A DNA stretch of 64,000 nt from positions 551,095-615,094 of the forward strand of contig CACRXP010000388.1 of NCBI GenBank assembly GCA_902702965.1, written 5' to 3'. Position numbers and translations under genes: made by a program. This DNA is from Spirometra erinaceieuropaei. Taxonomy: Eukaryota > Platyhelminthes > Cestoda > Diphyllobothriidea > Diphyllobothriidae. Within the stretch, counting starts at the first letter, position 1. Each line of letters starts with the position of its first letter. A model generated the notes under the pieces. It did not search any database, was not told the DNA's origin, and was given only the letters and a program-made list of their open reading frames with translations. Positions 10,181 through 22,500 of the stretch are shown in pieces.

Positions 10181-12314
10181 CATTCCTCCGTCCCAGGCCT
10201 TATTTTTGTGTCATGTCCCGTACTTTTTCTTTTTTTTATAATTTTAAATATCAAAATATTTTCAAAATCGTTTTCAGACTTTTGTTAAGTAAACTATAGT
10301 TTACTATAGCACCACTGCTATCTGGCTGCTCCTACAAGTCGGAAATACGTGAAACAGGAACAGGCTTGAGAGAATTTTTACCAATGCCGTCCTTCACTAC
10401 CCAAGGAGCATTCGCTGTGAAGCTGAGGGGTTTTATAATTTCCCTGTACTGACCTTTTGGCGTTTGACGTTACTGGAATGAAGCAGAAGCAGACGGAGTT
10501 CCTAGAAATGCCAATAATGGCATGTTTCAGGTTCAGCAAGAGCTAACAACAAGCAGTCTGAAATTCGCAGTATGAGTTTGGGTCGAAGTCTGCCATCGTC
10601 AACATCCGACTGTCCGCAAGCCTCAAAAAACGTTGTCGTTCAGGGGATAACAGGCATACCTGTGCGCCAACGGGAAAAAGGCCATGCTATCGTCAACCGT
10701 AGGCTTTTTGTATAGACCTTGGCCATAGATGACTGAAGTAAATCGTTGAAATAACCACAAACAGTATCTTACGCTAAACCTATGATTAACTATGCTCTGA
10801 ATGCAAGCTAGTTTTCTACCGACGTCAGCACACCTAGTGGACGACGAGGCGCCGATGGCCGGTGCATTCTTTTGAAGACAATTCAGTTGTGTAGAACTGC
10901 CGTCAGCCGATAGTAGACTATCGCTTATCACACTGAAGTGTCCAATCCGTTATTTGATGTCGCTGCAGGCATCTCGCTTCGCCTTGGCTTTGTCCAATTC
11001 TGTGTAACGGATGTGACAGTATCCTAGGTGTACGTTTTATTCTGTTTAAAAAGCTTTAGAATGTACGGAAGAAAAGCTATCTAATGATACATGCTAAAGC
11101 ATGCCGTGCAGTATATGAAAGCTATGGTGGACATTATGCATAATTTCTTCCATGCCCTACGAAATCAAATATTTTTAGGTATACGTTTAGCATGCGGCAC
11201 CTATTCCCGACACGACAGAGGACAAACAAAATATCGTGCAACAGTAAATTTGAGCAACAAGTGTTCGCAGTCCTTGGGAAATTTCCACCCAGGGGAAAGA
11301 TGACTTTTTATTTCGGAATCTCGCCACCACAAAGACCAAACGCGATGAGCGCATCTCAAATTACCAAACAGTCGCTTAACGTGGCAGATTACATAAATTT
11401 AATTGTTATTAAATGCATCAAATAATATTACCTCGTTCAGTCGCAAGTATCCAGGTGGAATACTGGACATAAAGCCAGCTCACGGTATCGCAGTTTTGTT
11501 TGTGACTTTTNNNNNNNNNNNNNNNNNNNNNNNNNNNNNNNNNNNNNNNNNNNNNNNNNNNNNNNNNNNNNNNNNNNNNNNNNNNNNNNNNNNNNNNNNA
11601 ACACTAACGGATGCTGTCCCCGATCGCTCATAGATTCTCCCGTTCGGGACCTCGTGGAGTTCAAGGTTCACCGCCGTAGTGCAGAAAGGCGTCGACTGTA
11701 GCTTCACACATTCAAACTTTTATCTCCTGTTGAATCCTGTGATGCGACCACGGGCACCTCTAGATCTGGCAAAACATGTTGCACGCGAGGTGTGTTTGGC
11801 GGTTTGTCTTCTGCAATTGGACCTTCGGCAGCAAGACGAAGCCAAGATGGACAAAATACATGACCTCCTCACGCATTGAGCCATCAAAGAACGTGGGAAC
11901 ACTGGGGTATTTTTTCGACTGAACTAGCCATATCAAACACCCTGACACCTTCAAGTGTGTAGGGACAAACCTCCAGGCCTTCGTCAAAATGAGACTGGTT
12001 TAGGAGGCCGCAAGGTGCTCTCGGTATCTATATCTGCATCTAGTCTGTCCTACCTGGTTCTTGTAAACTTTTCTCCATTACTATTGGCCTCCAATATTTT
12101 GGGAAGTCCTCCATCAATTACCGTACACATTCCATCTATGCTACTCTATGGCCTCTAATCTGTCCTTCGTAAACCGTCATATAAATGCACGAGCTATAAG
12201 TTTTTTTCGCTGGCTAGACACCCCATTTCCTGGAGCACTCCTTCTGATAATTTGGAACGCACCCGGTATCCCTTCATACCCCTGTCTCTTTTCTGGTTAA
12301 ACCTTCACCCAGGT
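10181..12314. other. No gene seen; upstream region of the chfr-like gene
   Basis: No supported coding sequence on either strand. It contains a 89-base run of N. The 5' UTR and promoter of the chfr-like gene should lie in its right-hand part, but no core promoter element is convincing. Confidence 0.4.
11511..11599. other. Assembly gap (N run)
   Basis: 89 consecutive N. The translations crossing it are meaningless. Confidence 0.99.
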
Positions 12315-13535
12315 ATGACCTCCGAACAGACAGGAACCCCGGAAGGAACATCAGGTTCCGGTTCTTATTGGGGTCTCCTTACATGCAGTAAATCCGGAGA
12401 CTCCAAATATTTGTCAAAGGACTACTTCACAATCGGTTCTGGGCGTGGTATTCTTGTGGCCTTTTGTGTACTCACTCTATCTTCATAGAAAACGATCTAG
12501 TTCTCCCGTTCTCCCACATCTCGGACACTCATTTTGCGCTTACGCAAGATCCGGATGGACGGGCCTGGCTTTTTGACCTCAGGTAGGGTCCAGTTACCCG
12601 ACGCATTTTATAGACTTGCAGCCAAAGCGGAGTCTTTCTGAATGGCGAGTCGGTTTTAAACGACGCCAGAGAGCTCCACCATGGTGACATTATCACCACT
12701 CTGAAGGCTGCTAATGCTAATTCGGCTGATGGTAATTTCAACAATTTGCCAAAGCCAAAAAATCTCCAGCCTTCACTTTCTTTCTGCCAAATAGGGACCA
12801 AGAAAACTCAGAGGTAGAGAAAGAGAGGGAGGAGAAGGAAGATAGGTGTAGGAAGCGGACTAGCGTTGCCGTTGACGATGATCCGAACAGAGGCAACTGC
12901 GGAGACTCCCCGTGTAAAGAGACTGGAGCCCCTCTCAGCTCGTCTGCAAAACGCCCTAGTTTGTCAAAAAAGGCCTCAGTGGACTTGTGCGACCTACTAA
13001 CTTGCTCAATCTGTGACGAAATTATGTACGATTGTGTGAGGTTTGTCTTTTCCCCTGGACACCACATACCTCCATAGCATTCAGCCCTGTCTGCACAGCT
13101 ACTGCCGACACTGCCTTCTACAGTGGCGCACTAAAGATAACATTTGTCCCCTGGTTAGTCAGAAACACATCTTTTCAGCCTCACTGACTCTTTAGTGTCG
13201 CTGCAACATCCTGGGCTACGGCAAGAATCATCAATTGGGCTGTATAATTGATGAATATCTTAAACGTCACCCAGGTATGCTCTGACCAATTGAAGCTTCT
13301 ATGCGTCCTCTCAGAATCCCAAAAATCGGCTGAGGAGAAGGAGGCCATTCGCCGCACCTTGGACTCCCTGCAGGTAATTTTCCATTTGCAAAATAACTCA
13401 CCTGTTTCACGCCTTTCAGACTGAATTGCCGACTGCAAACGATACTGCCACTGCTTCCAACTCGTCGAACGTTTCTGATGACTCCTCGAACGAATCGCAG
13501 TCTTCCACGCATCCACCATCAGCTCCTCGGGCAGC
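12315..13535 (+). CDS. chfr: chfr-like exons 1-8: FHA domain and RING finger
   Basis: Start ATG at 12315 is the first in-frame ATG after an upstream stop at 12249. Exons 1-4 give the FHA domain: YFTIGSGRENDLVLPFSHIS, then WLFDLSQSGVFLNG, then HHGDIITTLK and a last strand AFTFFLP. Exons 4-6 give the RING: LTCSICDEIMYDCV, split by a 37-nt intron from SIQPCLHSYCRHCLLQW, then DNICPL split by a 42-nt intron from CRCNILG. This is the C-x2-C ... C-x-H-x2-C-x2-C ... C-P-x-C pattern. Exons 7-8 give an acidic then Ser/Thr-rich linker. Micro-introns: 12448-12488, 12583-12621, 12732-12769, 13041-13077, 13154-13195, 13275-13314, 13374-13419; all are GT-AG. Intron 3 could use a different acceptor (12794), but only 12769 keeps the frame. 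Confidence 0.9.
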
Positions 13536-16500
13536 GTAAGTTGTTGCTCTGCATCTGGCCTTTGTTCCTCCGTACGCCAACCGGAGTTTCGGTTCAGATA
13601 TTAGCAACCATGCAAGCACTTAAGAGGTCAAAGTCAACTAAGCCGCGTTTTCATCATAAGGCCTTACAGCAACGTACGGCACGGTGGGGCATCACACCAA
13701 GTCGCGTTACACCGACGAAACAGAAGCGCAACCCACCGGAACCCTTCCTCCAAACCATAATCTCCCCCCCCCCCTTCCCCGCTCGGACATGCCAAGACAC
13801 CACCTTTCGATGCCCCGTCGTGACTTAGCCTACTGTACGAGCCTGATGTTGGGTAATCGTAAACGTACGTTCGCCGTACATGTTTCACAAACCTACGTTG
13901 CACCTACGCCGCAGCCCCTTGGTTTTCGAATTGTCGTGACTACCTGAGGCTCACCACAAATTTGTTGGATATTTTATGTTAGCATTGAAGTAGCCATCGG
14001 CAGGAGGGCTGCTTTCTCCATTTTAAAGCTGCAGAGCCAGCTGCACTAGTCCCCATCGAGGCTGGAACTGTGACCATTCCGTCATTTCGGCTCTGTTTAT
14101 TTGACGACCACCTAGCCCCACGATACTTAAGACGACCCAGTCTTTTAAGATTTAGGAGGAGCCTCTTGCCGGATGAAAGATAGAGGAGAGAAAGAGGGCC
14201 CATTTGCATTTAAAACACGCAAAATTCCGTTCCAGACTCTCTCACCCTTGCCGGTTAGACTTTTCGACCAATACATTTAACTATCTTTGTTAATTGTAGG
14301 CGTGTTGACCTTCCCCCACAAAACTGTGACTGGTGCCAGGCCGTGTTAGCAAACTCTGGGTCCACATGTAAGTCCGGTCTTTGTGTCTCATAGTTGGCAT
14401 ACTGTCCTTACTCACACCCGCCTCATATGTGGTCAAGCTATTCAGCATAGACTTCTCCAGCAGCGGAGAAGCATTTTTTCGTTGAAGAAATAATTATTCG
14501 CCCCGCCTCCCTGTAAGACGTCCTCTGGTTGGTTCCACCACGCAGATAAAACTAGCGGAAGGTTTAACGTGTCTGCCGAAGGCTTTGGCGAGCTGTCGTG
14601 GGCTATCGGGCTGACAAAACACAACAACCCAGGTCTACCTTGCACGTCATGATTCACCGAGCACAGAACAGCCATGCGACGCGTCTTGGGAAATTCTGGT
14701 CGTGCGAAACCAAAGATCGGCACGTCCGTGGCACACGTTAGAGGCTTTCAGGCCACCCTTCTGGTCGACTGACAGGCCGCTGATGCATGGGAGGGGATGC
14801 AAGAAAGGGGAAGAGGGAATAGGAGGACATCCTAGCGGTCGTGACGAGATAACTAGATTCAGCTCACTGCAGTCGCCCCTAAATGTTACCATCAGTGCAC
14901 TTTCTCGTGAGATCCGAGACGCCCTGAATAAAACCAATGTTTGGAGCTAGGAAACAGGTCGTGTGTATGTGGTACACCCCTGTCCTCGCCTCCAAACGTC
15001 CTGACTTCATCTTGCCACCGGGACGCAGTAGGTATGGAAGGAGAGAGTGAGTGAGGTGGGTGCGACGAATGTCTGCTTCACCGCTGCGTCCAATTCGTTG
15101 AGCATAACTTAGCCTCATCGTTCACGCTGGTCAAACTATCATATGCATCCAAGTCTATAACAGTATGGTCGTAATCAAAACGGCCACAATCATGCGAGTA
15201 AGATAACATGAGCAAGATAGGATGAAGAAATCAGAAGTTGGGCTTTATTCATCCCATAATTAACGTATGAGAACTAAGGTGTGAAATAGAACAACATTTA
15301 ACGAGATCGAATTTGACCAGAGCGGTAAGTCAACATGACAAGAAGTTGCAAATGGGGCAGTTTTTATGCCGGGTTTGTCAAGCGGCTTTGTACGGGGCCT
15401 GTTGATCTGCTGATCGTCGGTTGTATCCTGTTCATCCCTGTTCCGAATTCTTGGTAGGAGTGTAGACTACTTCGCCAGTGCATCCATACAGGTCGAGTTT
15501 GCTAGGCTCCCTGACCGACTAAACAAGCCTGTCGTCTTCTCAGTTGTCATACCATCATTACTGCCCTGCAAAATTGCCGTTTCACTCCCGCGAGCACAAT
15601 AACGACGACAATCTATTCCAGGTCGTAGTCACATTGCCTGCGCCTGCTGCAATCGCAGAATGCCTTCGCCGGACACCACAATTGCCGCTAGTCTGCCCCA
15701 GTCTACTTGCTGCCTTTGCGCCCGTTCTTTCTGTGCTCTCCTCTGCACCCCACCCGCCACCTGCCTGTGCAATTCTTCATCTTGCGTTGGGACCCTTGAC
15801 GGTGAGTTCCACAGACCGCGTGCCTGCCTTCACTGACTCCGCCCCCCCGCCCTGATTTTACCTATGATCTTTCCCTATGTACCTGATCGACATTAGCACC
15901 CATGCGAGATTCAAGCCGTCCGTATGATACATGCAGTGGAAACCAGGTCGTGTGTGTGGCACGCGAAGACGGGCTGCTTGGCTTTGTCAGCCACTTCTCC
16001 CGTCCCCACCTCCGGCCGTCTTGGTATTACCTCGTCATCAGTGCCATGTGAGTGAGGGTGGAGAAAGAGAGAGAGCGCGTAGATGCAACGCAAGCCACCA
16101 CTCACTCCTTGGGGCACGCAGTGGAAGTCGTCGCTTGCGACGGTCCAGCTGTCATCGCGACGCCTGACTGACGTCCAAAAGGTTGTCGCGACAGCAACCA
16201 AGAGAGCACATAATTGCGTTCAGAATACAACGTGATTGGAGTGGGGGAATAGTCTTAAAATTGCAGATAAACGCGTACCAAGCAGGTGGGATCCGGCCGC
16301 CCAGTTTACTGGCTAGCACTCGTCCGCTGACGTGGTAGGTGAGGCCTTTGTAAACCCCATAATGGCGTAGTCGTATCTGTGGACAATTTACTTGGTAGCA
16401 AATGCCCTATTATGTTTGTGCCTAATCTTTCGTACTCCAAACTCGGTCATGTCTGGTCCAGCCGACCTTAGTTACAGTAGGTGGCGTATCACATGAAGTG

Positions 16501-19500
16501 CCAACCGAAATTCAGAAATATGTTTTTCGTTAGATAAGATTACTCAGATGCGGTTGTAATACTGATTGTCATGCAGCAAAATCCCAAGATATTTCGGTCA
16601 AGCATGGATGCAAGCTTTTTAACGCGCTTTCCCCGGCCGTCTGCATAAACTACACTCTGTCGAAGATGACTTTTTTAAGTAGTACGATTTCCTGATTGGT
16701 TCCCGATGCCTTTGTAGATTCAGCTATATTTTATAGAGAGCATGCGCATAAATATCCTCATTTGGCAGCACTTTAAGTCTTCTTTGAATCTTTTATTCAA
16801 AGAAGGGGTATCTTTCGGGCCAAGCATGATCACAACCGTATCAAGTACAAATAAATACAACGATAGACCAGTTTCAAAATTGTTGGAGAAACTAGATAAA
16901 CGTCTTAAAAGCGAACGGTATCCCTTCTTCGACATCAGCATTTGAATAAGACGTAGTTTCCTACAAAATGAGTGCAATAAGAGGTATTTTTCTGCATTTT
17001 CTAGAAAGTTTGTTTTAATTTGTAAGTGCATCGTAGCTCAAACGGTAGAATTCATACAACTTGAGTAGCCACCTTTATCAAGTATGGTTTTTGCAGTCGG
17101 TCAGAAGAATGCTCAATCATAAGCCAGCATCCTGAACTGGCTGAATATCTTAGGATTATGTTGCACGATATTCACCATTATAAGTCCGCCTGAGTAACCC
17201 TATTCGTAAACAAATCTTCAAATTTCGATTAAAATACGCCAACTACTGTACGTCTCGTGTAGCGTCCTCCCATACGACTCTGAGCCTGGTGAACCGGACG
17301 AAGAGCATGTCTAAACCACCTCAACCGCCCTTATTGGATAGTCGAAGATGCCTTTGTAACGCTGCGCATCGACCAGGGGCCACTTCACCCACAGCAAAGT
17401 TGATCCCACACTCAAAGGATCGTCCCCTGTCAGTGGTTGTCAAAAGCTGCCACACCCCTTGATCCACAACAAACACTTGACCAGGATTTTAAACCAAAAG
17501 TGGGGGTACGGCAGGAATCCCAATTGGCGTGACGTGAGCCTGCAACCGGGTCTGCCACTGCACCCCGAATGTTGGCATTTGTTATGGGTGTGCCTACCGG
17601 ACTCCGATCCAGCCGGCTGTGCTGGTCCAACGTGGACCGTTTTGGGGGCACAAGGCGACCGACCAGTGGACGTTTCGCCTGTTGGGAAGTTTTCACTGGC
17701 AAAGACACGGACACTGGAATGGTCATACCTGGCGCATTTGCAGTCATTAGCTCGTGACATCGCAATCCGACACCCGACATGTGGACCACGAGTTAGTTGA
17801 TCGTCGAACGATGCTCTCGGTCTCTATGGTAAGGAACCCGTGTCATGTTGGCTGAGATCGGCCATATTTGGCCGCTTGAAAGTGGTGTGCACCGATGTAT
17901 CCTGAATGCAGGACGGACCACACTGAAACAGACACAGGGACCAAATTAGACTACGGTACGCGTTAACTAGGCCGCGCAGAATCGGCGCATTTCATAACAA
18001 ATTGTGCGCATTTGGAGGGGCGGTGGCAGGACTGGGTGAAGCATTCACGCCACACCAGCCGTTTTTATCCAACTCCAAAATCAGGCGGCCAACTGACTTG
18101 GACTGGTGCATGAGAGGATGAAGAAAAAGTGAGATAGACACTACGAAATCCTCTCGCGCAGCATCTCAGCCCATTTCTCACCGTAAAAAGGTCTGATCCG
18201 CATAAAACTATCACGACGCACGCAGTCCTCAGGACTCATTAAGGCTCATTTTGAATGTGGCTTCGATGGCGGTTGCACTTAAATGTGACCTGGGCCGCTC
18301 CTTGCTCCTGTAAAAACCCGGTTCATTGCTCGCGGATTAGATCGGGCTTGACATGCGTAGCAAGGCCGTGTAGCTTTGTAAGCTGCTCTATCCGAACCCT
18401 CTGGTCCCCATGACGTTGTATTACCACTGGACCAAGGCGGTAGATTGAGGAGCGAGTGCGGCAGATGCTGCGCAAGCCTGCAATCAGTATAAATTAATTC
18501 ACGCCCAAGTCACTCCCCCCCTCCATTCTTTGCGCTGTGCGGCGCAGGGCGGAGTTCGCCGTTCGCGACGTCGGACTGCCGTATGTCCTTATCTACTAGT
18601 TTAACCACCAACCGTTTGTAGTCCTCAAATTAACTGGGTTTGGATGCCTCTACTGCACGCAAATATGGGCGACTTTTCTTTCTAATCTCATTTTTTCGAC
18701 TCACAGACCTTCGCGTGGAACTGCCTCTCCCGAACCCACTGCTTTTGTGGAATCCTGTCGAATCGAGCTTTGTTTTGGTGAGTTACTGGTACTAATGTTA
18801 ATTTTGTCCTTCCCGTGGATGCTCTGTCAAGACTGAGAAATACTGTCTTACCACCCAATTGGTGAATCCGTTAATATTTCTTGCCCAAAGACGTATAGAC
18901 GAAATCTCATGAAATGTTGACAAAAATTCCGAAGTGTTAGTTCAGATAGCATAATGACTCCTTATGAAGTATACAAGGTAGCCCACATCTGTTGCTAGCT
19001 TTTATGCACCTATAAGTATTCTTATTAGAATATTTTAAACTCTGGTTTTCCCTAGATGGAATTTTCAGGGTATTGAGAGCCTTTTTTCAAAAAGTTTAAG
19101 AAGTCGCGACGGGTTCTCGCCGTCAAGGAGGCCCAATTCGTCGATACAAGGATACCCTGAAGTCCTCCCTGAAATGCCTGCAAATCAACCCCACCAACTG
19201 GGAGGAGCTCGCACTCGATCGACCGACCTGGAGGAGGACAGTGAAGACAGGCGCTGCGATCTACGAAGCCAACCGCATCGCTGCCGCCAAAGCGAAACGT
19301 GAAGCCCGCAAATCACAACTTCGCCCAGTAAGCAACGCCGCCGCACAACCGCTTCCAACGTGTCCTCGATGTCAACGGACATTCCGGGCTCGAATCGGAC
19401 TTGTTGGACATCTTCGGATTAACTGCGCCTCTCGAACGGCACCAACCATCGTCCCCCCGCCTGCCCTCCCTCCTCCTCTCCGCCGCCAACTAACCCACCA

Positions 19501-22500
19501 CTTCCATCATCCTCCTCATCCTCCTCCTCCTCCTCGCCCACTGCTCCAACGGCGGTCGCTCAGGCGACTGTCCCACGCACAGCAACCGACACTACCACCA
19601 CCTTCCCCGACTCCAGGGATGAGGATCAGGACTACACCTGCCCTCACTGCGACCGTACTTTCACCTCACACATCGGCCTGGTCGGTCACTTGCGAATCCA
19701 TCGCACAGAGCCTGGCGAACCAGTGCCTGGAGCACTAACCTACACCCACCGCACTCGCCTCCACTGCCCACACTGCCCTCGCACCTTCACGCATCGCATG
19801 GGCCTTTTCGGCCACATGCGCATCCACGAGAGCGGCCTTGACCGCACTCCCGACACACCCACTACATCCAGCACATCCACCGTGCACACCCCCACTCTCG
19901 TTCCATCCGTCCGCGACACCACCACCACCACCACCACCGCCTCCTATGTAGCTGACACCGACACCGCCGACTTCTCATGCCCACACTGTCCACGCACATT
20001 CACCTCACGCATCGGCCTGGTCGGTCACTTGCGAATCCATCGCACAGAGACTGGCGAACCAGTGCCTGGAGCACCCACCTATACCCACCAAGCTCGTCTA
20101 AACTGCCCACACTGTCCTCGCACTTTCAGGCATCGCATGAGCCTATTCGGCCACATGCGCATCCACGACGACCTGCGGTAGACAACCGCCGGCCACACCA
20201 CACATTCACTCACTCCCTACCTCCTCCACCACCACCATCACCCCACCAGAAATCAACACTCACACACCTCATGCACCCAACTGCCATCTCTCACGCAAGT
20301 GGGAAGTGTGCATCTCGACTCGGTCCCCATGCGGCTTCGGCTGCACGGGTGACTTGAGTCCGAGGCTATCCCGACACGTCAAGTGTCGTGGATAGGAAGG
20401 TTGCTGATTGAGGCCCGCTCTCGGTTCACGCAGTTCGTCGCGTTGTGTGTGTGTGTGTGTGTTGTGTGTAGTGGTGGACTGGTGGGCTGGGGACGAGCTG
20501 AAACAGCACCTTTCACGGCCCTCTCACGCAAGTGAGAGACACGCCGTTCAACCCCGTTGTGTGAAATCCTGGTGTTTGTGTGTGTATGGGGGGCCAGGTC
20601 GTGCTGTGGCGCGCGCAGACATGGTCAGTCGACCATGTCAGCCACCGCGCCCATTCCCCACTCCAGTCTTCTGACCGGCTCGGACAGCGGCTGGGGTGTG
20701 GGGATGGGAAGGGAGAGTGAGGTCGACGACTCAGCGCACTTTCTCCTCACTATAAACAATCTGACGCGCTTGAAGCTATCACGGTGCGCTAAAAGCCGTG
20801 GCTTGGAAGGTTGCCAACTGACGGGGTACCTTGGACCTCCTCCTTCACTGGAGGCGGTCTGAGAGTCAGGCTGCAATGGCTCCTTTTTAATGTGGCCTTT
20901 ATGGCATTCCCACCACAGTGTGGGATCCGAGCCAGGCGTTGGCGGCACGCCCAGGTGCGGCTTCGGCCGTGCCAGCCTCCAAATCTCTGTTGTGTTGGTT
21001 GAAATCCTGGTTATTGCTGTGTGGACCAGGGGGTGTGGTGGAACGCCAAGGTGAGGATCCGTCCGAGCCATCCACCTGCGGCCTCCCTCGTCTCCGGTCT
21101 TCTTGACTCTGTCTTGACACCGGGTCCAGGCGGGGGAGGAGGAGAGAGTGTAGGTAGATGCTACGCACGTCTACCGGCACTATAAACCCCTGCGTAAGTC
21201 ACAGTCCCTGCTCCCATTGCTGCTGCAACTGTGGGGCACACGGTGGACATCATCGAAACCGATGGTCGAACTGTCAGCAACCTCCGCCGACGCCGTAACG
21301 CCACCACCACGGACAGGATGGTGATCATGCACCAGCCGTCGCATTACGTCCAGCGGCACCCACCTCCACACAGTGAATAAATTCACTCATTTGGGCAGCA
21401 CATTCGCGCGGCACCAAAATCGATAATGAAGTTGCGCACCGGATCTCCCAAGTCAGCCGGAGGTTCCGCCGGCTGCAAGCCTTGGTGTGGGGTCGCCATG
21501 GTTCCGTCTCACTGCCAAGGTGGAAATGTTAAAGTTTTAATCTTGGAGTGGGCACCTGGACAGTTAACGAGAAACAAGTGAAGAAACTTAACCACTTCCC
21601 TTGTTTAATTTCCGAGGAAATTAATGCGCGAACTTGGAGTAACTCTTTCGAAACAGGCCTTTTCAGGCACGGTCCGAAATTTGATATGAATATTTGAGCT
21701 GAAATCCATCAGCTACTGCGGAATAACCGCTTAGTACGGTAAATTATTGCACAACGTTAACCACTTCCACCTCGACTGCCTCCGAGGAATGCTTAAGCTG
21801 ACATGGAAAGACAGGATTTCATACACTGTAGTCCTTATGTTATTACCGACAAAGACAAGGGAGACTGGAATGGCCATTTCTGGCTTATTAGCCGTCGTCA
21901 GCCAGTCATGCCCAACCCCGAATTGTGAAATACCTGAGACTCGAACTCGCGACCTGTTAGTTAGAAGTCCACGTTTCTAACCACTGGGCCACGAGCCCGT
22001 TGCCCTATCGGTTTCAGTAGTCCTTGGAAGAACCAGAATCCTCAGCATTCACGCCCTGTTGATGCAAATTCAACTGCACTGAAGCGGCCACCTCGCGAGG
22101 ATGGATGACGAGCGTCTGTCCAAGCGGCTCTTTCACGATGGTTTCATTACGGGTGTTCGTCGATAAGGAAGACAAAACGGACGCTACAAGGAGACACCTC
22201 GAAGAACTCTCTCAGGCACATACTAATCTACCTGGTGACCTAGAAAGACCTTAACCAGGACCGACTGGCTTGGAAAAGAGCTTCGAAGGCAGGAATAGCA
22301 ATTTACAAAGCAAACTGGATCGCCGCTGCCAAAGCCGAAAGAGCAGCTCGCACGCCTCAAGCTTCTCTGACCCACAAAATGAAGACCTAACTTCCTCCAA
22401 CATGCCCACACTGCCAACGAACATTTCGCGCATGGATCAACCCCGTCGTTCACCTCCGAACCCGTTGCAAAAACAGTGCGACAACTCCATCTGCTGCCGC

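Noticed and set aside
11403..11707. Short open frames crossing 11511-11599
   Set aside because: They span the run of N and are artefacts.
12738..13619. Minus-strand frames over the chfr exons
   Set aside because: The plus strand carries a spliced FHA-RING sequence with consistent splice phases; the minus-strand frames have no recognisable content.
18626..18690. Extra chfr exon with TGFGCLYCTQ
   Set aside because: No usable donor, and the direct join 15801 to 18707 is in phase and aligns better with CHFR.
19241..20181. A stand-alone host zinc-finger transcription factor
   Set aside because: The frame upstream of the first finger is the C-terminal tail of an RTE reverse transcriptase, and two other copies in the window repeat the same RT-then-fingers order.
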